From: Dyella marensis
GTDB lineage: Bacteria; Pseudomonadota; Gammaproteobacteria; Xanthomonadales; Rhodanobacteraceae
Direction of reading: 5' to 3'
Length of the DNA: 64,000 nt
Assembly: GCF_900112865.1 (NCBI RefSeq)
Contig: NZ_FONH01000002.1
Location: forward strand, 563,887-627,886
Made by a program: the position numbers and the translations under genes. Positions 45,184 to 54,700 of this stretch are shown piece after piece (position 1 is the first letter of the stretch; the number at the start of each line of letters is the position of its first letter). Below the pieces are notes generated by a model, which searched no databases, was not told where the DNA came from, and saw only the letters and a list, made by a program, of their open reading frames with translations.

Positions 45184-46082
45184 ACGCGCGCGTCGTCCAC
45201 CACCCTGCCAATACGCTGGGCGAGGGCATCCTGTGGTGCGAACGCGAGCAGGCGCTGTACTGGACCGACATCCAGGCCGCGACCTTGTGGCGGCACCGGC
45301 CGGCCGACGGCGCGACGCGCAGTTGGGAGATGCCCGAACGCCTCGGCTGCCTGGCGCTGTGCGAAGCCGATGGCTGGCTGTTGCTCGGGCTCGCCACGCG
45401 CCTGGCGTTCTTCCGTCCGGAAGACGACCTGCTGCTGCCGCTCGTCTCGGTGGAACCGGACCTGCCCACCCGCCTCAACGACGGCGCCTGCGATCGCCAG
45501 GGCCGTTTCGTGTTCGGCACCCTGCACGAGCCCGCCGCCGGCGAGACGCGCCAACCGATCGGTGCGTTCTACCGCCTCAACGCGGACCTCACGCTGGAGC
45601 GGCTTAATCTGCCGGGGATCGGCATCAGCAACAGCGTCGCCTTCAGTCCCGACGGCCGCACCATGTATTTCTGCGACTCGCCCTCCCGTGTGATCCAGTG
45701 CTGCGACTACGGCGACCGCTGCGGCGAGCCGCGCGTGTTCGCCCGCGTGGACGACGAGCGCGGCGAGCCGGACGGCTCGGCGGTGGATGCGCAGGGCTGT
45801 CTGTGGAATGCGCAATGGGGCCTGGGCCGCGTGGTGCGCTACGCGCCGGACGGCCGGGTCGACCGCATCGTCGAGGTGCCGGCCACGCAACCTACCCGTC
45901 CGGCCTTCGGCGATTCGCCGCTGGACACGCTTTACATCACCAGCGCACGCGATGGCCTGTCCAGCGCGGCGTTGGCGACGCAACCGCTGGCCGGCGCGCT
46001 GTTCGCGGCGGACGCCGGCGCGAGCGGCCTGCCCGAACCGCGTTTCCGCGGAGCGCCGCCCGGTTTCGGGCGCTCCTCCTGA
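45180..46082 (+). CDS. SMP-30/gluconolactonase-type lactonase, probable galactonolactonase
   Basis: 300 residues, a six-bladed propeller of the SMP-30/regucalcin family. The four metal ligands can be placed: Glu15 in LGEGILW, Asn100 in RLNDGA, Asn151 in GISNSVAFSPDG and Asp198 in EPDGSAVD. It opens the lactone made by the dehydrogenase to D-galactonate. The ATG overlaps the SDR stop (ATGA). No signal peptide, so it works in the cytoplasm. Confidence 0.88.
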   Translation: MNARVVHHPANTLGEGILWCEREQALYWTDIQAATLWRHRPADGATRSWEMPERLGCLALCEADGWLLLGLATRLAFFRPEDDLLLPLVSVEPDLPTRLNDGACDRQGRFVFGTLHEPAAGETRQPIGAFYRLNADLTLERLNLPGIGISNSVAFSPDGRTMYFCDSPSRVIQCCDYGDRCGEPRVFARVDDERGEPDGSAVDAQGCLWNAQWGLGRVVRYAPDGRVDRIVEVPATQPTRPAFGDSPLDTLYITSARDGLSSAALATQPLAGALFAADAGASGLPEPRFRGAPPGFGRSS

Positions 46083-46143
46083 TCCATCGTTCGCTCTCAT
46101 CCATCGGCGGTTCACCCTTCACGCCAGCGAGGTCGTCAGTTCC

Positions 46144-47535
46144 ATGAACTCCCAAGCCATCGCCACACCCACCGCCCACGTCAAGGGCACCGTGATCTAT
46201 ACCTGCGTGCTCGCCGCGCTGGCCGGCCTGATGTTCGGGCTGGATATCGGCGTGATCTCCGGCGCCTCGCAGTTCATCAAGGCAGAGTTCGCCATCAGCG
46301 ACCACACCATCGAGTGGATCGTCAGCTCCATGATGTTCGGCGCCGCGGTAGGCGCACTGGGCGCCGGCTGGCTGTCCTCGCACCTGGGCCGCAAGCGTTC
46401 GCTGATCCTGGGCGCGATCCTGTTCGTGATCGGCTCGCTGCTGTGCGGGCTGGCCTGGTCGCCGGAAACCCTGATCGCCGCGCGCGTGATCCTGGGCCTG
46501 GCCATCGGCATCGCCACCTTCACCGCGCCGCTGTACCTGGCCGAAGTGGCGCCGGAGCATATCCGCGGCGCGATGATCTCCACCTACCAGCTGATGATCA
46601 CCATCGGCATCCTGGTCGCCTTCCTCTCCGACACCGCGCTCAGCTACCACGGTGCCTGGCGCTGGATGCTCGGCGTCATCGCCATTCCCGGCGCATTGTT
46701 CCTGCTCGGCGTGCTCGGCCTGCCCGACAGCCCGCGCTGGCTGATGATGCGCGGCCGCCGCGACGAAGCGATCGACGTGCTGCGCCGCCTGCGCGGCGAC
46801 GAGGTGGTGGTGGCGCGCGAGGCCGCCGACATCGAGGAGCAGCTCAAGACCCCGCAGCGCGGCTGGGACCTGTTCGCGGAAAACCCCAATTTCCGCCGCT
46901 CGGTGTTCCTGGGCGCGCTGCTGCAGATCATGCAGCAGTTCACCGGCATGAACGTGGTGATGTACTACGCGCCGCGCATCTTCCAGGAAATGGGCTACGA
47001 CACGGCCGCGCAGATGTGGTTCACCGCCCTGGTCGGCCTGACCAACGTGCTGGCCACCTTCATTGCCATCGCCCTGATCGACCGCTGGGGCCGCAAGCCC
47101 ATCCTCTACACCGGCTTCGCCGTGATGGCGGTGGGCCTGGGCGTGGTGGGCGCGCTGATGAACGGCGGCATCAACGGCCAGACCGAGCAGTACACCTGCG
47201 TGGCGATGCTGCTGTTCTTCATCGTCGGCTTCGCCATGTCCGCCGGCCCGCTGGTGTGGACGCTGTGCTCGGAGATCCAGCCTTTGAAGGGCCGCGACTT
47301 CGGCATCGGCGTCTCCACCTTCACCAACTGGATCACCAACATGGTGGTCGGCTTCACCTTCCTCAGCCTGCTCAACACCATCGGCAACGCTTCGACGTTC
47401 TGGCTGTATGCCGCGCTCAATGCGGTGTTCATCGTGCTGACGTTCTGGCTGGTGCCGGAAACGAAGGGCGTGACGCTGGAGCAGATCGAGCGGAACCTGA
47501 TGGCTGGCAAGCGGCTGCGCGACATCGGCCGGTAA
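46144..47535 (+). CDS. MFS sugar:proton symporter (GalP/AraE/XylE type)
   Basis: 463 residues with twelve predicted membrane helices. Sugar-porter marks: LFGLDIGVISG in helix 1, GRKRSL after helix 2, PLYLAEVAPEHIRG after helix 4, PDSPRWLMMRGR before the central loop, QQFTGMNVVMYYAP in helix 7 and VPETKGVTLE at the end. The QQxxGxNxxxYY motif and the operon indicate uptake of galactose (or arabinose) with protons. A 61-base gap separates it from the lactonase gene; the start ATG was chosen as first Met of the homologous region. Confidence 0.92.
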   Translation: MNSQAIATPTAHVKGTVIYTCVLAALAGLMFGLDIGVISGASQFIKAEFAISDHTIEWIVSSMMFGAAVGALGAGWLSSHLGRKRSLILGAILFVIGSLLCGLAWSPETLIAARVILGLAIGIATFTAPLYLAEVAPEHIRGAMISTYQLMITIGILVAFLSDTALSYHGAWRWMLGVIAIPGALFLLGVLGLPDSPRWLMMRGRRDEAIDVLRRLRGDEVVVAREAADIEEQLKTPQRGWDLFAENPNFRRSVFLGALLQIMQQFTGMNVVMYYAPRIFQEMGYDTAAQMWFTALVGLTNVLATFIAIALIDRWGRKPILYTGFAVMAVGLGVVGALMNGGINGQTEQYTCVAMLLFFIVGFAMSAGPLVWTLCSEIQPLKGRDFGIGVSTFTNWITNMVVGFTFLSLLNTIGNASTFWLYAALNAVFIVLTFWLVPETKGVTLEQIERNLMAGKRLRDIGR

Positions 47536-47547
47536 CGTTTCGACCGG

Positions 47548-47672
47548 CCCCTCTCCCGCCGGGAGAGGGGTTGGGGCGAGGGTACGGGCGGAGTGGTGCG
47601 CCTCACTCCGCCCGTACCCTCATCCGGCTGCCGCCACCTTCTCCCGAAGGGAGAAGGATTCCAGTCTGGGAT
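47548..47672. repeat. REP-like hairpin repeat block
   Basis: Three palindromes in a row: CCCCTCTCCC-GCC-GGGAGAGGGG at 47548-47570, GGTACGGGCGGAGTG...CACTCCGCCCGTACC around 47581-47619, and CCTTCTCCC-GAA-GGGAGAAGG near 47637-47657. It begins 13 bases after the permease stop, so it could end or protect the dgo transcript. The remaining bases to 47782 hold no gene. Confidence 0.82.
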
Positions 47673-47782
47673 TCGATACAAGCACGATCGCTACGTGCAG
47701 TAGTCAAAGCGAGGCCGGACCTACCGGCCCGCGCGCACCACGCCTTCACCCACACGCCACCAACTCATCCGGAGAGAACGTC

Positions 47783-49330
47783 ATGCATCGCATCCGTTCC
47801 TGGTGGTCCTGTGTACTCAGCGTGTGCCTGTTCGCCTGCATCGGCTCCGCCCACGCGGCAACCGGCACCGTCCTGCAAGGCAGCACCCTCTACCCGCGCG
47901 TGGTACGGCTCGAACACGGCCCTGCCAACACCTACGGCCGCCTTATCGCCAGCACCAACGGCATCATCTTCCAGAGCAATGACAACGGCGCCAGCTGGAA
48001 CCTGCTCGGCCCGGTGCCCACCGCGCCCGGCAGCAGCGAGCGCTGCTGCGCCACGCTGTACGAGCTGCCGCAGCAGGTGGGCTCGCTGGCAGCCGGCACG
48101 CTGATCTCCGCCGGCTCCTATTTCTCGGGCGGCAACCCGGCGGTGGAGGTCTACATCAGCACCAACCAGGGCGTGTCGTGGACTTACCACAGCACACCCG
48201 CGCTTGCCGCCGACAACAACCATGGCGGCTTGTGGGAACCGGAATTCAGCGTAGCCAGCGACGGCGCGCTGGTGATGTTCTGGTCCGACGAGACCGACCC
48301 GTGCTGCAGCCAGAAGCTCGCGCAGATCCGCAGCTACAACGGCAGCACCTGGCAGGACCGGACCGACACCATCCGCAGCACCATCCAGGGCGACCGCCCC
48401 GGCATGATCACGGTAAGCAAGTTGCCCAACGGGCATTACTTCATGAGCAACGAGCTGTGCGGACCGGCGGCCTGCACGGTGTTCTCGCGCACCTCCACCG
48501 ACGGCTGGAACTACGGCGACCCCACCAACATGGGCACGCGGGTGCAGACTGCCGCCGGCCAGTATCTTGAGCACGCTCCGCTCAACCGCTGGAGCCCGTC
48601 GGTGCTGTCGGCCAACGGCGCGATCCTGCTGGTCGGCCAGGTGATGTACGAGTCCAACGGCAACGTGTCCGCCTCCAACGGCAAGGTGCTGTTCGCCAAC
48701 ACCAACGTGGACGGCAGCGGCAACTGGTACACCATCGCCGCGCCGGTGCAGGTGCCGGGCGCGTACGACAACTACTGTCCCAACTATTCCTCGGCCCTGC
48801 TGCCGGCGGCCGATGGCTCCAGCATCCTGGAACTGGCCTCGGACTACCTCAACGGCGGCTGCATCGTGTACTTCGCCAGCGAACCGTGGAACCGCCTGCC
48901 CGCGGACGGCTCGACGCATGCGTTGCAAAGCGTTCAAGCGCCAGCGCTGTGCCTGGACAACACCGGCTGGTCCACCGCCAACAACACCAGCGCGGAACTG
49001 TGGGATTGCAACAACCTGTCCGTGCAGAACTGGACCGTGCATGCCAAGGGCGGCGGCTGGTTCAGCATCCAGAACCAGGCGACCGGATTGTGCGTGGACA
49101 ATACCGGCGGCAGTACATCGCCCGGCAATCTCGTCACCTTGTGGGGCTGCGCCAACAACGCCAACCAGAACTGGCAGTTCATGGACCTGGGCAACGGCAG
49201 CTACAAGCTGCTGAACCAGGCCTCGGGTTCGCTGATCCTGGACGACCCGGCCGGCTCGACCACGCATGGAACACAGCTGCAGCTATGGACCGATAACGGC
49301 CTGGCGCCGCAGCAGTGGATCCTGCACTGA
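47783..49330 (+). CDS. Secreted sialidase-fold enzyme with ricin-type lectin (CBM13) domain
   Basis: 515 residues; GGAGAG precedes the ATG; signal peptide ends about AHA-A (residue 26). Asp-box turns SNDNGASW (65-72) and STNQGVSW (126-133) and the block GGLWEPEF (148-155) mark a six-bladed propeller like the protein at 33587-35131, although the two are only distantly alike. Cys-Cys pairs (ERCCATLY, DPCCSQK) suggest disulfides. Residues about 385-515 are a beta-trefoil with Q-x-W repeats (VQNW, NQNW, PQQW). GH93-like exo-arabinanase activity is possible; no assigned substrate. Confidence 0.78.
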   Translation: MHRIRSWWSCVLSVCLFACIGSAHAATGTVLQGSTLYPRVVRLEHGPANTYGRLIASTNGIIFQSNDNGASWNLLGPVPTAPGSSERCCATLYELPQQVGSLAAGTLISAGSYFSGGNPAVEVYISTNQGVSWTYHSTPALAADNNHGGLWEPEFSVASDGALVMFWSDETDPCCSQKLAQIRSYNGSTWQDRTDTIRSTIQGDRPGMITVSKLPNGHYFMSNELCGPAACTVFSRTSTDGWNYGDPTNMGTRVQTAAGQYLEHAPLNRWSPSVLSANGAILLVGQVMYESNGNVSASNGKVLFANTNVDGSGNWYTIAAPVQVPGAYDNYCPNYSSALLPAADGSSILELASDYLNGGCIVYFASEPWNRLPADGSTHALQSVQAPALCLDNTGWSTANNTSAELWDCNNLSVQNWTVHAKGGGWFSIQNQATGLCVDNTGGSTSPGNLVTLWGCANNANQNWQFMDLGNGSYKLLNQASGSLILDDPAGSTTHGTQLQLWTDNGLAPQQWILH

Positions 49331-49338
49331 ACCATCGA

Positions 49339-49421
49339 CGTAGGTTGGGGTCAGCCCCAACATCGCCATGCCATATCGGTGCGTGGCACGTTGGGGTTCG
49401 CTGCGCTCACCCCAACCTACG
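49339..49421. repeat. Hairpin repeat, family CGTAGGTTGGGG, copy 3 (short left arm)
   Basis: Left arm CGTAGGTTGGGGTCAGCCCCAAC has lost the GAAGGCGAA segment; right arm GTTGGGGTTCGCTGCGCTCACCCCAACCTACG is complete. It begins eight bases after the stop of the lectin-domain protein. Confidence 0.85.
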
Positions 49422-49429
49422 CCGCTAAC

Positions 49430-49510
49430 CGTAGGTTGGGGTGAGCCGAAGGCGAACCCCAACATCGCCACGCCATGTCGGTGCACGGCACATTGAGGTT
49501 CGCTGCGGCC
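49430..49510. repeat. Hairpin repeat, family CGTAGGTTGGGG, copy 4 (decayed right arm)
   Basis: Directly follows copy 3. The left arm is perfect (CGTAGGTTGGGGTGAGCCGAAG...), while the right arm reads CATTGAGGTTCGCTGCGGCC and then diverges, ending close to the stop of the converging alginate-lyase-like gene. Two neighbouring copies with opposite damage suggest duplication and decay. Confidence 0.75.
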
Positions 49511-49516
49511 AATGAT

Positions 49517-50719
49517 TCACCGGCTGTAAGTCAGCGTCCCATACCCCAGCTGATCGAACCCGCCACTGTTCGGCCCGTAATCCCCACCGCCACCCTCCGG
49601 CCGTACCTTCGCCGCGAACTCCGCCACCGCCGGCGACTTCAAGCCCTTCAGCACCACGTAGTGGTTGTAGATCAACTCCCACACCGGCCGTGTATTGCCA
49701 CGGGACGCGGGGGAAATCCCAGGCTGGGTGACATCGCTGTTGCTGTAGCTGATGTAAGGCACGTCCTGGCCCAGGTTGTAGCGCGCAGCATATTCGGCAC
49801 CTTTGAGCACGCGGTTGTCGTCATAGCCGAACAGATCGTCGCTCTGGTTCCAGGCCATCTGGCAGAACGCGCCCAGCAGCGCGACGTCGAGCATCGAGTG
49901 ACCCTGGTCGCGGCCGCTTTCCTGCAACTGGCCCAACCCACCGCCATGGAGCTTCCATACCGCATGCTCGATCGCGCCATTGCCGGCGCCGTGGCGGAAG
50001 TAGTTCACCGCCTCCCGATAGATGTCGTGGCGATCGGTCAGCACGCCGATGGCGAGCATGCTGCTCATATTGGCCAGGTCCCAGTTGGCCCAGTAGTGAT
50101 CGACCCGGGCGCCGTTGTGGCGCACCAGGAAATCGTGGTTCATGGGATAGAACACGCTCAGCATCATGTGCTGGAAGCGCGCGACGTCCGCCGGTTTCCA
50201 GCCCTTGTAGCCGCGCAGCATCTCGGCGGCGTTCGCCAGCTGGTAACCGTAGATGCCCGAGGCCAGGAAACGATCGGAGTTGCCGCCGATGCCGGTGAGC
50301 GTCGCGCCCCAGGCGTTTAACACCTGCACCGCCCTGTCCGCATAGGCCGCATCGCCCGAGACCTTCCAGCGCAGCGCCAGCGCGTACGCCGCGGCGGCAT
50401 CGTTGAACAGCACGGAGTAGTTCTCCGGATGCGCGCCGTCGCGCCCCCGGTACACCATGCTTTGCGCGCGCGGCTGCCAGCCCAGCGAGGCATGGCGGTT
50501 GTCGACCAACCGTTGCCAGCCCGCACTCCACGGCTGCGCACCCTGCGCCACCTTGGTGTGCATGCGCGTGAAATCCTGCCCGGTATGCAGCAGGCCAGGA
50601 TGCACGAAGGTCGAGCCTTCGGCGCTCGCCGCACCGGCGCCGCAGACCGCGAGCGCCGCCATCATCAGGCGCGCGACCAGCGTCGGCGCGCGCTTACCAC
50701 CGGACTTCCAATACCGCAT
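49517..50719 (-). CDS. Alginate-lyase-superfamily protein, secreted
   Basis: 400 residues with a signal peptide ending near ASA-E (residue 33). It has the alpha/alpha-barrel features of the alginate_lyase (PF05426) group: FVHPGLLHT, ENYSVLFNDAAAAYALALRW, RVDHYWANWDLANMSSML and QESGRDQGHSMLDVALLG, which supplies the conserved Arg, Asp and His. Members include poly-mannuronate lyases but many are uncharacterised and act on other acidic polysaccharides. It converges on the lectin-domain enzyme gene. Lyase fold likely; substrate open. Confidence 0.8.
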   Translation of the reverse strand: MRYWKSGGKRAPTLVARLMMAALAVCGAGAASAEGSTFVHPGLLHTGQDFTRMHTKVAQGAQPWSAGWQRLVDNRHASLGWQPRAQSMVYRGRDGAHPENYSVLFNDAAAAYALALRWKVSGDAAYADRAVQVLNAWGATLTGIGGNSDRFLASGIYGYQLANAAEMLRGYKGWKPADVARFQHMMLSVFYPMNHDFLVRHNGARVDHYWANWDLANMSSMLAIGVLTDRHDIYREAVNYFRHGAGNGAIEHAVWKLHGGGLGQLQESGRDQGHSMLDVALLGAFCQMAWNQSDDLFGYDDNRVLKGAEYAARYNLGQDVPYISYSNSDVTQPGISPASRGNTRPVWELIYNHYVVLKGLKSPAVAEFAAKVRPEGGGGDYGPNSGGFDQLGYGTLTYSR

Positions 50720-50927
50720 CTTTCCAGACCTTCAAAGCGCGACCACTGCGCGGACGCTTTGTAACCGAGGCCGGGCAAGGCGCGCAGCCGTACGGATCGC
50801 AAAAGCGGCGATGCATCACACAGGCAAATTCTTTCGAGACCCGATGCGTGCGCTCTAACGGCTGTGGCGCTTCAAGCTCTCTTCCCTCCGTTCGCTCCGG
50901 AGGGAAGAGAACCATGCAGCGACGGAT

Positions 50928-51749
50928 TTACTCGGTGGTATCCACCTTCACTTCCACTCGCCGATTCGGCGCGAGGCAGGCGATCAGTTCCGATCGCTTG
51001 CCATCCGGGCAGTCCTTCACCTGATCCGCCTTGCCGAATCCTTCGGCAGTCACCACGCCCGCCGGCACGCCCGAGCGCACCAGTTCGGCCTTCACCGACT
51101 CGGCGCGCCGCTGCGACAGGTTCTGGTTGTAGGCGTCGCCACCGAGCCGGTCGGTGTAGCCGGCGATGCGCACCGAGCGCAGCTTGTCGCCCTGCCCGCG
51201 CAACTCCGCGGCCAGGTCGTCCACCGTGCGGCGGCCTTCCGGCGACAGCTCGGCCTTGTCGAACGCGAACAGCGCATCGGCAGACAGCACGCGCGGCTTG
51301 CCCGCCGCGGGCGCGGCCGCAACCGGCGCCGCCGGCTTGGGCTCGTCCAGCAGCGCCGCGCAGGACTCCGGCTTCCAGTAGAAGCTGCGCGCGAGCTTGT
51401 TCTCGTCGAACAGCACCTTGTACTGGCACACCGTCACTTCGTCGCTGCCGGGCTTGCGGAAGTTGAACAGGTAGTTCCACTCGCGCACGCCCCACACGCC
51501 TTCGCTGAAGTGCGGATAGCCGATCAGGTCCGACACCTGCGGCTTGTTGAGGCCGGCCTTCATCTGCCGGAGGTTGGCCAGGTTGGGGAAGGTGCCGCCC
51601 TTGTGCATGGGCGTGGTCGCGCCCGGCTCCGGCCACACCATCTGGCTGGCCGAACCGCCGTCCCTGGCGATGTCGTGGCTGACGTTGCCGCAGGCGGCCA
51701 GTGCGAGCACGAGCGAGGCGACGGCGATGTGCTTGATGGAATTACGCAT
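50928..51749 (-). CDS. Lipoprotein with BamE-like and OmpA-like domains, adhesin partner
   Basis: 273 residues from MRNSIKHIAV; GGAG lies eight bases upstream. The lipobox is LALAAC with Cys20. Residues 30-130 resemble the SmpA/OmlA (BamE) fold (MKAGLNKPQVSDLIGYPHFSEG, WNYLFNF). After an Ala/Pro hinge, residues 150-273 are an OmpA C-terminal domain that binds peptidoglycan (FDKAELSPEGRRTVDDLA, IAGYTDRLGGDAYNQNLSQRRA, NRRVEV). Only 41 bases separate it from the giant adhesin gene upstream, so they form one transcript. Similar lipoproteins next to trimeric adhesins help their assembly or anchoring; here that is inference. Confidence 0.87.
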   Translation of the reverse strand: MRNSIKHIAVASLVLALAACGNVSHDIARDGGSASQMVWPEPGATTPMHKGGTFPNLANLRQMKAGLNKPQVSDLIGYPHFSEGVWGVREWNYLFNFRKPGSDEVTVCQYKVLFDENKLARSFYWKPESCAALLDEPKPAAPVAAAPAAGKPRVLSADALFAFDKAELSPEGRRTVDDLAAELRGQGDKLRSVRIAGYTDRLGGDAYNQNLSQRRAESVKAELVRSGVPAGVVTAEGFGKADQVKDCPDGKRSELIACLAPNRRVEVKVDTTE

Positions 51750-51790
51750 GGATTTGGCTCCTTGGATATCGCTCATGGTCATGCCCGCCC

Positions 51791-54700
51791 TCACCACACC
51801 ACGCCCGCACCGACGCCCGCGCCGGTATCGCCGCGCGAGTTGGTGGTGGCGTTGAGCTTGAACACGTAGCGGCCGCTCTCGGTGATGGTGGACACGCCGA
51901 CGGCGACGCCGGACTCGCCGTGGAAGGTGCCTACCGCCACGGCCGCCGAGCTCTGGTTCGGCTGGTAGGCCTGCGGCAGGCTGGCCATCGCCATCGCCGA
52001 GGCGATGCCCGCGTTGGCGCGGTTGCCGATGCGGTTGAGGTCGCGGTCGACCGTCTGGAAGCGCTGGTCGACGTAGTCCTTCGACCAGTTCTTCGCACTC
52101 TCGATCGCCTCGTTGAGCTGCCCCACGTTGACTGCGTCGGTGGCGTTGGTGCCGGCTGCCACGTTGGTGATGGTGCGTTCGTTGCCCACCGAGCCCACCG
52201 ACACCGTATTGGCGGTATTCGCCACCGAGTTGGCGCCGATCGCCACGCTGTTGTCGGCGGTGGCGGTCGAGCCCGCGCCCACCGCGGTGGAGTTGCTGCC
52301 GGTAGCGGTGGCGTTCTTGGTGTTGTCGACGCTGGTCTGATAGGTGTTGATGGTGGTGCCGTTACCCGGCCCCTGTGAGGGCAGGTTGTTCACCGTGGTG
52401 GTGAGGTTCTGCAGGCTGGTGTACAGCTGTTGCAGGGTCTGGTTGGTGGCGTACAGCTGCGAGCCGTTGATCGCATCCGTGCTGCTCCCGCTGATGCGGC
52501 CCGCCGCAACATTGGTCAACGTGCGCTCGGCACCGACCGCGCCGACGCTGACCGTCGAGACCGGCGTAGTACCGGCGAAGTTGTACGTGGTGCCTGCCAG
52601 CGTGGTGCTGGCCGTACCGACCGCCGCATCCGTCACCGAACCCGCACCCAGGGCCACGCTGCCGGCGAACGCCGCCTGCGTACCCGCGCCCAGCGCCATC
52701 GCCTGGATGCCGTTGGAGGTGGCATTGGTACCCAGCGCCACGCCGTCGGCCAGGTTCACCGTGGCGTTCTGGCCGATCGCCGTGCCGCCCGGAGCGGTCT
52801 GCTGCACGATCGCGCCGTTGCCGATGCCCACGCCGTTGTCGCCATTGACCGTGGTCTGCGGACCGACCGCCACCGATTCCGCACCCGCCGCCAACGAATC
52901 GCTCGCCGTGGAATTGGCGTGGAAGTACTTGATCGGCGTCACCGAGAACGAACTCATCGCGCCCTTCAGCTGGCGCAAGGTCACCGCGTCCTGGTCCAGC
53001 GTGCCGTCCGCCACATTGGTGATCTGGCGGAAGTCGGTGGTATTGCCCACCGATACCGCGCCGAGCAGGTTGCGGTCGGTGGTGTTGTACGGGATCACAT
53101 TGGTGCCGACCAGGATCGAGCCGGAAGTCGGCGCGATCGCGCGATCGGACACCGCCCCCGAACCCAGCGCCACGCCGCCCAGCACCGAGACGCCGGTGTT
53201 CTGGCCCAGCGCCGTGCCGGATGCTGCCGTGGCGCTGGCGCCGACGCCGGCGGCCAGTGCATTGGCCCCCGTCGCGCCGTTGTTGGCGTAGTTGCCGCCC
53301 TGGGTGCCGCCGTCGTTGACGCTGTAGTAGTGGGTGGCATTGGCAGTGACGGTGCTGCTGAGGTTCTCCACCGCCTGGTTGGTGGCAAACAGCTGCGAGC
53401 CGTTGACGGCATCCGTGCTGCCGCCATTGACCTGCCCGGCCGCCACATTGGTGATGGTGCGTTCGGCGCCGGGGGCACCGACGCTCACCGTGCTGGTCGG
53501 CGTCGCGCCGGCATAGGTGTAGGTGTTGCCGTCGATGGTGCCGCTACCGGTCTGCACCACCGTACCCGTGGTGCTGCCCGCGCCCAGCGCCACGTCACCC
53601 ACGTTGGCGCCCGCGGTGGCACCGTTGCCGATCGATACCGCATCGGTGGTGGTGGCATTGGACACCGGGCCGATCGCCACGCTGTTGGTGCCGGTGGGCT
53701 GCGAATCGGCCAGGGTCGAGTTGGCGTGGAAATACTTGATGCCCGCGCCGTCCACCACGCCGCTGATCTGGTTGAAGATCTGCTGCAGCGAGCTGTAGGT
53801 ATTGCCGGCATAGGTGATGCTGGTGTTGAGCGTGCCGGTGGTCGGATCGTAGGTGGTGCTGCCGCCGTAGCTGTTGGCGATCGAGTCGCCCAGGTTGGTC
53901 ACCGTGTTGCCCACGGTGTTCAAGGCCTGGTTGGTCTGGAACAGCTGCGAGCCGTTGATCGCGTCCGTGCTGCTGCCGCTGATGCGGCCGGCGGCGACAT
54001 TGGTGACGGTGCGCTCGTTGCCGACGCTGCCCACGCTGACCGTGCTGGTCGGGTTGGTGCCGGCGAAGGCATAGGTGGTGCCGTTGATGACGGTGTTGGC
54101 CGTGCCCACCGCGGCCGTGGTGGTCGAGCCCGAACCCAGCGCCACGTCATTGGCATTGTTCGCCGTCGCCGCGTTGCCGAACGCCACCGCACCGGCCGCC
54201 AGCGCGCTGCTGGCATTGCCCAGGGCCACCGAACCGACGCCCTGCGCATTGTTGCCGTTGCCCAGCGCCACCGCGCCATTGCCGTTGACCGTGTTGTTGG
54301 CACCCATGCCCACCGCACCGGTGCCGGAGACCGTATTCGGATCGCCGATCGCCACGGCGCCGTCGCCGTTCACGGTCTGGCCTTCGCCGATCGCCACCGC
54401 GCCGGTGCCGCTCTGCACCTGCGAGTTATGGCCCATGGCGACCGAGCCCACGCCCGCTGCCAGCGTGCCGGGGCCGGACGCGACCGAGTTGACGCCCGTC
54501 GCACCGTTGTTGGCGTAGTTGGACTGCTGCGTGCCGCCGTCGTTGACGCTGTAGTAGTGGATCGCGTTGGCGACGACGCTGGTGTTGAGCGCGTCGATGG
54601 CCTGGGTGGCGGCGTACAGCTGCGAGCCGTTGATCGCATCCGTGCTGCCGCCGCTGATCCGTCCCGCCGCAACGTTGGTGATGGTGCGCTCGGCACCCGG

